Shown here: piece after piece, positions 27,198 through 33,930 of the stretch
Numbering within the stretch: the stretch's first letter is position 1
Layout of the letters: each line of letters begins with the position of its first letter
Source of the DNA: Candidatus Electrothrix gigas
Lineage (GTDB): Bacteria > Desulfobacterota > Desulfobulbia > Desulfobulbales > Desulfobulbaceae
Assembly: GCA_022766165.1 (NCBI GenBank)
Contig: QYLO01000039.1
Coordinates: 1 to 33,930, forward strand
Direction of reading: 5' to 3'
DNA: 33,930 nt
Position numbers and translations under genes: made by a program
The notes under the pieces: generated by a model
The model's database searches: none
Told to the model about the DNA's origin: nothing
The model's input: only the letters and a program-made list of their open reading frames with translations

Positions 27198-28622
27198 ATG
27201 AAAAAATCACTCAATAACAAGAATGGCCTGACCCGTGAGGTCGGGCTGTCCTCAGCCACGGTACTGGTGGTCGCCAATATGGTGGGCACCGGTGTTTTCA
27301 CCACCTCGGGCTTTATCCTTAACGAACTGGGCGATCCCCGAGCGTTGCTGCTCTGCTGGCTCTTCGGCGGCCTGTTCGCCCTGTGCGGAGCCTTCTGTTT
27401 CGGAGAACTGGGTGCCCGTTTTCCCAAAGCAGGCGGTGAATACGTCTTTCTCCGGGAGAGCTTCGGCAAACCAGTGGCCTTTTTATCCGGCTGGATATCC
27501 CTTTTTGTCGGCTTTTCCGCACCTATTGCCGCAGCCTCCATTGCCTTTTCCTCTTACTTTTATCAGGCATTTGGGCTTGCAAAGGGGAGTGAGATTGTCC
27601 TGAGTCCCTTTGGCATTCCCATAATCACCCTGTCCTGGTTTAACCTGATTGCGCTCTTGGTCATTGGTCTGTTTACCCTGATTCATTATCATGGTTTGCA
27701 AACAGGAACACGGGTACAGAACTGGCTGACGATTTTTAAAATAACCCTGATCATCGCCTTTATTATAGGAGGCTTTGCCTATGGCAAGGGATCATTTAAC
27801 CATTTCAGCACAAACCAGGATCTGTTCTCTGCCTTTTCTTCGAAAAAATTCGCAGTCTCCCTGATCTTTGTCTCGTTCGCTTACAGCGGTTGGAATGCAG
27901 CAGCCTATCTGGGTGGAGAGATTCTTCGTCCTCAACGCAACATTCCAGCAGCCCTGCTGATTGGGACTGCAACAGTAACCGTGCTGTATCTGCTCCTGAA
28001 TGCGCTCTATATTTATGCTGTTCCTGTGAGTCAACTGGCTGGAGAAGTGGAAGTGGGTGCCAAGGCAGCAGTTGGCCTGTTTGGTGAACATATCAGCCGC
28101 TATTTCAGTGGTGCCGTGGCCTTGGGACTCCTGTCTGTGGTCAGTGCTATGATTATAACGGGTCCGAGGATTTACTATGCTATGGCGCAAGACGGAGTTT
28201 TTTTCTCGGTCTTTGGAAAACTGAATCCGCTCCACCATACCCCGGCCTCATCAATCTTTCTCCAGGCCGGAATAGCAACAGTTATGGTGCTGTCTGCCTC
28301 CTTTGAAACTCTGCTGATCTATATCGGTTTTACCCTGTCGCTCTGCGCTCTGCTGACCGTTGTCGGACTGATGCGTATTCGCTGGCAAGAGGGAAAAAAT
28401 CCCGACCTGTATCAAACACCGGGATATCCCCTGACCCCGCTGTTATTTATTGCTGCAAATTGCTGGATTATTTTTTTCTCTATACGTAGCCAACCCGTGG
28501 CTGTGTTGTTTGCCTTGGGTACTATTGTTGCGGGAATGCTTGTCTATCTCTTTACAGGGACAAAAAGAAAAAAATACAAGCACAATGTATCGTTGACAGC
28601 CAAAACAGAGCCAACGTATTAA
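27198..28622 (+). CDS. APC-superfamily amino acid permease
   Basis: This inner-membrane transporter has about 12 hydrophobic segments. The first helix carries the broken-helix glycines of the APC fold (ATVLVVANMVGTGVFTTSGF). Helix 2-3 has FGELGARFPKAGGEYVFLRE, and helix 6 has LIFVSFAYSGWNAAAYLGGEI, all typical of the LAT/SteT and amino acid/polyamine family. From ATG 27198 it is 474 residues. TTG at 27189 is an alternative with a better-spaced GGGAG (27174-27178). The frame is open back to 27084, but that part is the palindrome region. The substrate is unknown, and it may simply lie between two parts of the metal cluster without sharing its job. Confidence 0.93.
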   Translation: MKKSLNNKNGLTREVGLSSATVLVVANMVGTGVFTTSGFILNELGDPRALLLCWLFGGLFALCGAFCFGELGARFPKAGGEYVFLRESFGKPVAFLSGWISLFVGFSAPIAAASIAFSSYFYQAFGLAKGSEIVLSPFGIPIITLSWFNLIALLVIGLFTLIHYHGLQTGTRVQNWLTIFKITLIIAFIIGGFAYGKGSFNHFSTNQDLFSAFSSKKFAVSLIFVSFAYSGWNAAAYLGGEILRPQRNIPAALLIGTATVTVLYLLLNALYIYAVPVSQLAGEVEVGAKAAVGLFGEHISRYFSGAVALGLLSVVSAMIITGPRIYYAMAQDGVFFSVFGKLNPLHHTPASSIFLQAGIATVMVLSASFETLLIYIGFTLSLCALLTVVGLMRIRWQEGKNPDLYQTPGYPLTPLLFIAANCWIIFFSIRSQPVAVLFALGTIVAGMLVYLFTGTKRKKYKHNVSLTAKTEPTY

Positions 28623-28675
28623 ACAACAAAAAAAATTCTTTTCTCCAGCTAATAACTAGGAGAGATATCAAGAGA

Positions 28676-29029
28676 ATGAAAAAAAGAGTAAAAAAACAAT
28701 ATGTCCTGCTTGCAGCCCTCTTATTCAGTCCCATCCTCTTTTCCAAGACTGGACAGAGTCACAGTGTTCATGGTGAGACCGGGAGCGGCAGTGAATCGCT
28801 CTGTACATCTGCGACCTATGATGACGGTGAAGCGATGAGCTATGCAAGTGTAGAAATCACTGCCCCAAATGCGAAAATTCCCTTTCAGACCGGTCGTACT
28901 GACCGCAACGGCTACTTCTGTTTTCGCCCGGATACCCCAGGCCGTTGGAAGATCACGATCAAGGATGCCGACGGCCATTTTGTACGCTTGGGTACCAAGG
29001 TCAGCAAGGAGATGCTGCAACAGGAATAA
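28676..29029 (+). CDS. Small periplasmic NikL/CbiL-like protein
   Basis: The 117-residue protein has a signal peptide. A plausible cleavage after TGQS (residue 28) would leave His at the mature N-terminus (HSVHGETG). The rest is one beta-sandwich of the carboxypeptidase-regulatory/NikL type: a YDDGEAMSYASVEI strand, GRTDRNGYFCFRPDTPGRW and the conserved DADGH ending. NikL proteins accompany NikK and the NikM permease in nickel ECF systems; no NikM is in this window. The start at 28676 has an AAGAGA box close upstream and AGGAGAG a little further. A strong terminator follows at 29052. The metal role is inferred from family resemblance. Confidence 0.75.
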   Translation: MKKRVKKQYVLLAALLFSPILFSKTGQSHSVHGETGSGSESLCTSATYDDGEAMSYASVEITAPNAKIPFQTGRTDRNGYFCFRPDTPGRWKITIKDADGHFVRLGTKVSKEMLQQE

Positions 29030-29051
29030 CTGTACTGTAACAAGGACTTCA

Positions 29052-29094
29052 ACGGTGACTGTGCTGAGATTGAGTACAGTCGCCGTTTTTTTTT
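29052..29094 (+). terminator. Rho-independent terminator
   Basis: ACGGTGACTGT at 29052-29062 pairs with ACAGTCGCCGT at 29075-29085 (one G-T wobble) around a 12-nt loop, followed by a run of about ten Ts (29085-29094). It lies 22 bp after the stop of the NikL-like gene and should end the upstream transcript, so the genes from 29244 onward probably have their own promoter. Confidence 0.93.
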
Positions 29095-29178
29095 GTAATC
29101 TAATCGGTCCAGCCTGATGCTTGGGTAGTTTACCTCATTAAATTGAGCTGGCCAGCTTATTGTTCGGGCGACATGAGC

Positions 29179-29218
29179 TGTGGTAGACACTACCACACTT
29201 GTTTTGTGCAAAAGCACA
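29179..29218. other. Two adjacent small hairpins upstream of the receptor relic
   Basis: TGTGGTAG at 29179-29186 pairs with CTACCACA at 29190-29197 (3-nt loop). TGTGC at 29205-29209 pairs with GCACA at 29214-29218 (AAAA loop). Earlier, AGCTGGCCAGCT near 29145 is a perfect palindrome. These lie in the 150-bp gap after the terminator, where the promoter of the second transcript should be, and may be operator or RNA control elements. Confidence 0.4.
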
Positions 29219-29243
29219 TTATACAAAAATACGGATGCGATCT

Positions 29244-29489
29244 ATGAAAATTCGGCCGGTTGTTCTTGTCGGGGTACTTGCTCTTCAGGCATTACCTACG
29301 TTTTCTGGTGAAATACAGAAAAAAACCTATGAGATGGATGAGGTGTTGGTGAAAGCCTTGCGGGAAAAGATTCCGAAATATGTCCAGAATGTGCTTGTGA
29401 ATCTTTCCGCCTCGTACCGAATATGGGAGGACAAAACACGCAGGCTGGAATTCCTGCTTGCAGGAGAGAATCTTCTGGACACACCATAA
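29244..29489 (+). pseudogene. Relic of a TonB-dependent receptor with most of the gene deleted
   Basis: The 81-residue frame opens with a signal peptide (MKIRPVVLVGVLALQALPTF, cleaved near SGE) and a TonB box (YEMDEVLVKA). It then jumps directly to what looks like the last barrel strands of a receptor: VLVNLSASYRI, then LEFLLAGENLLDTP, where intact receptors have NLLDxxYY and end in Phe. Plug and most of the barrel are missing, and the C-terminal strand is cut by a stop within a duplicated ACCATAAG. An internal deletion of a third receptor explains it best. ATG at 29235 is an alternative start. A functional mini-protein cannot be excluded. Confidence 0.7.
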
Positions 29490-29506
29490 GACCATAAGGA
29501 GCTATT

Positions 29507-30115
29507 ATGCTTTTTAAACCATTTATGCGGGAAGGTTTTTTCCCTTTACCGGTTGCGTTTATTTCCACCGTCAGCGAAGACGGGATTCGAAATATTGCGC
29601 CGTACTCCTGTATCATGCCGGTTTTGCGACCTTTGGACCTGATCTGTCTGGCCTCTGCGAAAAAACGGGATACTCTGGTCAATATCCGGGAGACCCGGGA
29701 ATTTGTTGTCAACCTGGTCGGAGCTGGTCTTGCGGATAAGGTGGTTCCGACTGCAAAATTCAGCAAACCTGAAGTCGATGAGTTTGAACAGGCCGGTCTG
29801 ACAGCCAAGACATCGGAAATGATTAAGGCGCCGGGTATTGCCGAAGCACATACCTGGATGGAATGTGAACTTGCTACGACATACGAGGAGGAGAACTATG
29901 TTCTGATTATGGGAAAAGTCCTGCGCCTTGAAGTGGCGGACAACGTACTGACCAAGGACGGTTCCTTGGATATTCAGAAGGCGAAAACGCTGATGATGAC
30001 CGGCAGCAAAAAAGGCATGCATTTCTGCACGATGACGGAAATCGGCAGTTTTGAACCGTTCGGCTCGATGTTTCCCGACGGCAAAGACCCGCTGGCCGGA
30101 AAATATGAAAAATAA
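29507..30115 (+). CDS. Flavin reductase-like (DIM6/NTAB family) FMN-binding protein
   Basis: The 202-residue cytoplasmic protein has the split beta-barrel FMN fold: PLPVAFISTVSEDGIRNIAPYS at the start, a CLASAKKRDTLVNI segment and EFVVNLVGAGLADKV. WMECELATTYEEENYVLIMG follows. Relatives bind FMN and act as flavin reductases or flavoproteins of unknown reaction. An AAGGAG box precedes the ATG at 29507. It lies 17 bp after the receptor relic and 19 bp before a small frame with a strong ribosome-binding site. Within a metal/tetrapyrrole cluster it could supply reducing power for release of a bound metal, but that is inference. Confidence 0.88.
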   Translation: MLFKPFMREGFFPLPVAFISTVSEDGIRNIAPYSCIMPVLRPLDLICLASAKKRDTLVNIRETREFVVNLVGAGLADKVVPTAKFSKPEVDEFEQAGLTAKTSEMIKAPGIAEAHTWMECELATTYEEENYVLIMGKVLRLEVADNVLTKDGSLDIQKAKTLMMTGSKKGMHFCTMTEIGSFEPFGSMFPDGKDPLAGKYEK

Positions 30116-30133
30116 AATAAGGAGGTATTCGTA

Positions 30134-30202
30134 ATGAAGATGGTTGATTTTGATAGGATGGACCGCCCCAGGATACAGAAGACACTCGTCTCCTCTGTTT
30201 AA
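30134..30202 (+). pseudogene. 22-codon frame with a perfect ribosome-binding site, possibly the start of a frameshifted gene
   Basis: AAGGAGG at 30119-30125 with an 8-nt spacer gives the best ribosome-binding site of the region, yet the ATG at 30134 opens only 22 codons (MKMVDFDRMDRPRIQKTLVS, then SV and stop). A single-base deletion around 30190-30200 would continue it as LFKQYAEKIGLVTVFYLPEE, which has natural protein composition and runs up to the ribosome-binding site of the next receptor. It may be a broken small gene or a leader peptide. I do not recognise the family. Confidence 0.35.
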
Positions 30203-30272
30203 ACAGTATGCTGAAAAAATAGGACTTGTCACGGTCTTTTATTTGCCTGAAGAAAAAGGAGAAACAGGAGAT

Positions 30273-32210
30273 ATGAAAAAGCAGATAATGCCAGTCACAT
30301 CCCTTGCTGTTTTACTGGCAGGAACCATCTATGCCCAGCCCCATTCATTGGATGAGGTAGTGGTCACCGGCACCCGTACCCCGCATACGCTCAAGGACGT
30401 TCCTGTGGAGACCGTTGTGGTCAGTCGTCAGGAGATAGAACAGAGTAATGCGCAGAACGCTCTGGATGTACTCAAGACCGTACCAGGTATCAACAACTCG
30501 GTCCATGATGATGTCTTTGGCACCTATACTTGGCGGGCCAATATGCGTGGCCTGAATTTCAACGACGGCTATGGACTCATCCTCATAGACGGGCAGCGAG
30601 CTATGGGCTGCGGACAGAGCGGTGGTATGGGTGAGTACGGGATCGGTTTGAATCAGATTCCAGTGGACATGATTGACCGGATTGAGGTGGTGAAAGGACC
30701 GAGTTCTGCTCTGTATGGCAGCGATGCTATGGCCGGGGTTATCAACATCATCACCAAGAAAACTCCAAACAAAATGACGGCCCGAGCAGGTGCCTCCTAT
30801 GGCTGGTATACCATTAAAGAGAAGGTGAACGCAGACGGTACAACTTCTCCGGCCTCAGATGATGGTGACTATCGGACGAATTCCCAAGCATACCTCTCCT
30901 TTGGCAGCAAGCCTTTGGAAGGATTTGCCTATTTGTTAAACTATAACTACGAATCTGCCCAAGATCTGCAACAAGACCCTATTGACTCAGCCCGCCATTC
31001 CCTGATGGCCAAGCTTGATCTGGCGGCCAATGAACAGGTTGATCTCTTTCTCAAAGGCGAAGCCAGTTCCTATGAAAAGGAGGGCAACCGTGAGGAAGAC
31101 AGTCTGCGTCTGTCACCGGGCATGGATTGGCAAATAAGTAAGGACAAGATTCTCTCTGTTAAAGGCTATGTCTATAACTGGGATTTCACTCACGGTTCAC
31201 CAGGTTATGCTCATGGCTATAAGTACGGAGATGTAGCTTACACTCAGGGTGAACTACAGTATACCTGGTACACCAGTGACAGCAACACCCTGACCTTGGG
31301 CGGAGAACTCCAGCGACAGACCATTGACTACACCATTGAAAATCCCACAGGATCGGTTATTCAGGTTGATGAGCAGGTGGATACAGCCAGCCTGTATGTT
31401 CAGGACGAACTTACCCTGGGAGATGCTCTGACTCTGGTGGGTGGTCTCCGTTTTGATGACCACTCCGTCTTTGATTCAGAGATCAATCCCAAACTGAGCC
31501 TGATGTATACCCTCTCTGAAAGCACCACGCTGCGAGCCTCAGCCGGACGTTCCTTTAAATCCCCGACTATCCGCCAACTTTATTATAATATCCCCTATCA
31601 GCACGGAGAGTATTATATCCAATCCAACCGAGGACTCCAGCCTGAGCTGGGTATTGGCTATTCCGCAGGGATTGAGCAATGGTTAATGGATGATCAGCTG
31701 ATACTTTCTGCCAGTCTGTTCCGTAACGATGTGGAAGACATGGTTGTCCGCGAAGAGACTGGGTTGCTCTATGACGGTCTGCCCCTGCGGAGCTACTATA
31801 ATGTTGATGAAGCAACGACCCAAGGTTTGGAGGTGTCTGCAAAGTTCAATCTCCGGGATTTTACCGTGAACTGCTCCTACACCTACACAGACTCAGAGAA
31901 TAACGAAACCGGAATGAATCTGCCCTATGTACCGGAGCATAGTTTTGCTCTGACTCCCTCTTACACCTACGACCCTTATGGTATCCGCTTCAGCGGAGTT
32001 CTCAGCTATACTGGCAAGCAGTACAAAGACAGTGGCAACACCTCAGAAATAGGACAACATACTGTTATTGATACCAGGGTGGCCAAGCAGTTAGGTAAGC
32101 GCACTACTCTGAGTTTTGAGGCGGACAACCTCTTTGACTCTGATAAAGGCGATGATGGTAACTATCGCACTGGCAGAACATTTCTTGTAAAACTGGATTA
32201 CTCTTTTTAA
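30273..32210 (+). CDS. TonB-dependent outer-membrane receptor (second; short, BtuB-like class)
   Basis: The protein has 645 residues from ATG 30273, with CAGGAG 30265-30270 upstream. The signal peptide ends TIYAQ, followed directly by the TonB box (LDEVVVTGTRTP). The plug (about 35-160) has NALDVLKTVPGINN, LILIDGQRAMGCGQSGGMGE and IDRIEVVKGPSSALYGSDAM, then AGVINIITKK. The barrel ends DNLFDSDKGDDGNYRTGRTF and a terminal Phe. Length and plug resemble BtuB/colicin I receptor-like proteins for corrinoids, haem or catechols. The Cys in the plug (MGCGQSGG) is uncommon. It is the first full gene of a transcript with the second DUF4198 and FmdE genes (gaps 34 and 56 bp). Confidence 0.95.
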   Translation: MKKQIMPVTSLAVLLAGTIYAQPHSLDEVVVTGTRTPHTLKDVPVETVVVSRQEIEQSNAQNALDVLKTVPGINNSVHDDVFGTYTWRANMRGLNFNDGYGLILIDGQRAMGCGQSGGMGEYGIGLNQIPVDMIDRIEVVKGPSSALYGSDAMAGVINIITKKTPNKMTARAGASYGWYTIKEKVNADGTTSPASDDGDYRTNSQAYLSFGSKPLEGFAYLLNYNYESAQDLQQDPIDSARHSLMAKLDLAANEQVDLFLKGEASSYEKEGNREEDSLRLSPGMDWQISKDKILSVKGYVYNWDFTHGSPGYAHGYKYGDVAYTQGELQYTWYTSDSNTLTLGGELQRQTIDYTIENPTGSVIQVDEQVDTASLYVQDELTLGDALTLVGGLRFDDHSVFDSEINPKLSLMYTLSESTTLRASAGRSFKSPTIRQLYYNIPYQHGEYYIQSNRGLQPELGIGYSAGIEQWLMDDQLILSASLFRNDVEDMVVREETGLLYDGLPLRSYYNVDEATTQGLEVSAKFNLRDFTVNCSYTYTDSENNETGMNLPYVPEHSFALTPSYTYDPYGIRFSGVLSYTGKQYKDSGNTSEIGQHTVIDTRVAKQLGKRTTLSFEADNLFDSDKGDDGNYRTGRTFLVKLDYSF

Positions 32211-32244
32211 CCCCTTTCAAAAAAACAAAAAAAAGGAGAATAAC

Positions 32245-33036
32245 ATGCGTAAACAAAGAATAGTAGCTCTTCTTGGATTCGGTCTGCTCGGCCTAGTCGC
32301 AACCGCAGGCCCGGCTCAAGCTCATTTCCCTTGGCTCAATGCTGATAACTATCGTCCCCATATTGGCGAGACGCCTAAGCTCAATATTGGCTGGGGACAT
32401 CGCTATCCTTTGGGCAGTTTTCTCCGAATGAAGGATGTAGAAAACATGTCTTTGCGAACCCCAGACGGGCAGGAAGCCAAGCTGCAATCCATTGATGACG
32501 TGGAGTTCAAGCCGGAAGAAGCTCTTGCAAAAGCAGGAGTCTATACGATAGCTGCTCAACGAAAAAGCGGTTTTTACACCAAAACAACCGAAGGTGGTAA
32601 ACGGCAATCCAAAGAAGGTTTGGAAAACGTTCTTCGATGCTCCAAATCCCACATGAACATGAAAGCCCTGCTGGCAGTCGGAGATGCTGACCAGGACCAG
32701 GATAAGGGTATAGATACCACCCCTGTCGGCCATTCTTTAGAGATTATCCCCCAGGCCAATCCAGCCTCATTACAGGCTGGCGATTATTTTTCAGTGCAGT
32801 TGCTCCTGCATGGCAAGCCGTATAAGAGTAAAATATTTGCCACCTATATGGGTTTTTCTACGGAAAAGGATGTTTTTGCCTATACAGCCAAAACCGATCA
32901 AAAGGGGATAGGGAAAATTCGTATCCTTCAGCCCGGTGTCTGGCTGATCAAGGCAGAATATGAAGAACCCTATTCAGATCAACAGGTTTGTGATGTTGAA
33001 TCATTTTCTGCAACCTTAACCTTAGAAGTACCTTAG
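32245..33036 (+). CDS. Periplasmic DUF4198 (NikK-like) protein, second copy
   Basis: The 263-residue protein has a signal peptide ending GPAQA, predicted cleavage after A26 and a mature N-terminus of His (HFPWLNADNYRPHIG). It shares with the copy at 26271 the N-terminal His, NIGWGHRYPLG, a Cys followed two residues later by His (RCSKSHMNM), a late QQVCDVES cysteine, and the DxxGxGKIRILQPGVWLIKAEY C-terminal Ig-like part. An AAAGGAG box precedes the ATG at 32245. The two copies are clearly homologous but diverged, each next to its own receptor, so each may serve a different ligand. A metal-binding role is inferred from NikK and from the His/Cys pattern. Confidence 0.9.
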   Translation: MRKQRIVALLGFGLLGLVATAGPAQAHFPWLNADNYRPHIGETPKLNIGWGHRYPLGSFLRMKDVENMSLRTPDGQEAKLQSIDDVEFKPEEALAKAGVYTIAAQRKSGFYTKTTEGGKRQSKEGLENVLRCSKSHMNMKALLAVGDADQDQDKGIDTTPVGHSLEIIPQANPASLQAGDYFSVQLLLHGKPYKSKIFATYMGFSTEKDVFAYTAKTDQKGIGKIRILQPGVWLIKAEYEEPYSDQQVCDVESFSATLTLEVP

Positions 33037-33092
33037 AAGTGCAATAACCAGAACTCTTTAACAACAAATTAAAAACACAACAGGAGCTTTTT

Positions 33093-33821
33093 ATGAAGAA
33101 GGAAAAAGAAACATCAACAGATTACATGACAGCGGTGCGGCAGGGGATGCGGCTTGCTCTACTCTGCATTCTCTTTTTTTCCGTACCGATTTGTTCGGCC
33201 TGTGCCAGCAGTAACAAAAATGCTGAGGACGAATATGCTTTTTGGAAGGAGGTAGGCGTCCAGGCAAGCTTCCGAGCTTCCGAGCTGATTCGCAGTGAAC
33301 AGCCTGAATTCAATCTTCATGACTGTGTGGCACTGACCAATGCCGGTTATGCCGAAGTCAACAACCGGGCCACAATGGGGGCATTGGACGGCCTGACCCG
33401 TGTTCTCAGAGTCGGTCGGGGCAATCACAGTCTGGTGGAACTGCAAAGTGCGCCGACGGCTCGGCTGTGGTTTGCTGTCTATGACAAAAAATCAGGATAT
33501 GTTGCGTATCTTGAAGTTGATCCGGCAGCGGTGACCGAAGACGAGATTGAAAACAACACAAATCTTTTCAGTACCGCTGTTGCGGAACAGGTCAATGCCG
33601 AACATCTTTACGCAAATGCGGCGGAGTATGCAGCGAAATTCGACAGTAAAATCTTCAACGGCAATGAGTTCAGGGTTGTAACCGTTGCCAACGCCCTGAG
33701 TGTCGGGGTACCGACCACTGTGGTGCGTTCCTTTGAACTGCATGATCATTACTGTCCTGGCGTGACCTCCGGTATTCTGATGGCTGAGTATATCAAGAAA
33801 AACCTTCCGTCGGATAAGTAA
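33093..33821 (+). CDS. Exported FmdE-family protein, C-terminally truncated by an inverted segment
   Basis: The 242-residue frame has an N-terminal signal sequence (about 17-38, ending PICSACA) and an FmdE-like region containing LHDCVALTNAGYAEVNNRAT. A second part begins with FELHDHYCPGVTSGILMAEY, the FmdE HxHxCPG motif. FmdE relatives were named from a formylmethanofuran dehydrogenase operon; the role of exported versions is not established. The frame ends NLPSDK shortly after this motif, where the family normally continues. The reverse complement of 33930-33815 reads on in frame: EKGYFVQTIQPWCKEDALIV, then LLNATPGKRSYSVTY, which is the expected continuation including the conserved Trp-Cys-Lys and ATPGKR. 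The stop is therefore created by an inversion. An ACAGGAG box precedes the ATG. Confidence 0.88.
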   Translation: MKKEKETSTDYMTAVRQGMRLALLCILFFSVPICSACASSNKNAEDEYAFWKEVGVQASFRASELIRSEQPEFNLHDCVALTNAGYAEVNNRATMGALDGLTRVLRVGRGNHSLVELQSAPTARLWFAVYDKKSGYVAYLEVDPAAVTEDEIENNTNLFSTAVAEQVNAEHLYANAAEYAAKFDSKIFNGNEFRVVTVANALSVGVPTTVVRSFELHDHYCPGVTSGILMAEYIKKNLPSDK

Positions 33822-33930
33822 CACTGTAACTTCTCTTTCCCGGTGTCGCATTCAGTAGTACAATCAGGGCATCCTCTTTGCACCAAGGCTGAATGGTCTG
33901 AACAAAATAGCCCTTTTCCGACGGAAGGTT
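33801..33930. repeat. Inverted segment bounded by 14-bp perfect inverted repeats
   Basis: AACCTTCCGTCGGA at 33801-33814 is the exact reverse complement of TCCGACGGAAGGTT at 33917-33930, the last bases of the window. The 102 bp between them, read in reverse complement, restore the FmdE reading frame from the left repeat through to the right one (ending TYPTEG). The repeat may extend past the window end. No recombinase gene is in the window. It is either an invertible DNA element or an inverted chimera at a contig end. Confidence 0.9.

Noticed and set aside
30144..30272. N-terminal extension of the second receptor from a TTG at 30144
   Set aside because: The ATG at 30273 has a good ribosome-binding site and starts a normal signal peptide. 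The extension would place the signal peptide internally.

Overview
The window reads as a chromosomal piece of a Gram-negative, probably anaerobic deltaproteobacterium, with a Desulfobulbales-like look. This placement is inferred from gene content: two TonB-dependent receptors, a class I [4Fe-4S] fumarase, a periplasmic AMIN/amidase, an FmdE-family protein and NikK/NikL-like proteins. No rRNA or tRNA gene is present, so it is not proven.

Layout. Positions 1-92 are the 3' end (domains V and VI) of a group II intron. Positions 287-6377 form a leftward run: zinc-ribbon/TPR protein, GT9 glycosyltransferase, U32 protein and class I fumarase. Positions 6671-11805 run rightward: cell-wall amidase (with a likely frameshift near its start), YHS protein, transaldolase-like enzyme, lytic transglycosylase and PgsA. 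Positions 11874-18273 run leftward: a coiled-coil protein and a complete sugar-type ABC importer. Its two permease genes are separated by a DUF2207 gene and a 42-bp tandem repeat array. Then come a DUF6155-like protein, RsmB and RmuC, followed by a 724-bp gap without a convincing gene.

The most unusual part is 22274-33930, rightward. It holds a TonB-dependent receptor, an exported protein with two tandem tetrapyrrole-methylase domains, a DUF4198 protein, an APC permease, a small NikL-like periplasmic protein, a TonB receptor relic, a flavin-reductase-like protein, a second TonB receptor, a second DUF4198 protein and an exported FmdE-family protein. Three of the exported proteins are predicted to start with histidine once their signal peptides are removed. 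I infer an outer-membrane/periplasmic system that takes up or processes a metal (Ni or Co are the leading candidates) or a metallo-tetrapyrrole.

The last gene is cut short at a 14-bp inverted repeat. The reverse complement of the window's last ~115 bases encodes, in frame, the missing continuation of the FmdE protein. This is either a DNA inversion (possible on/off switch) or an inverted chimera at a contig end.
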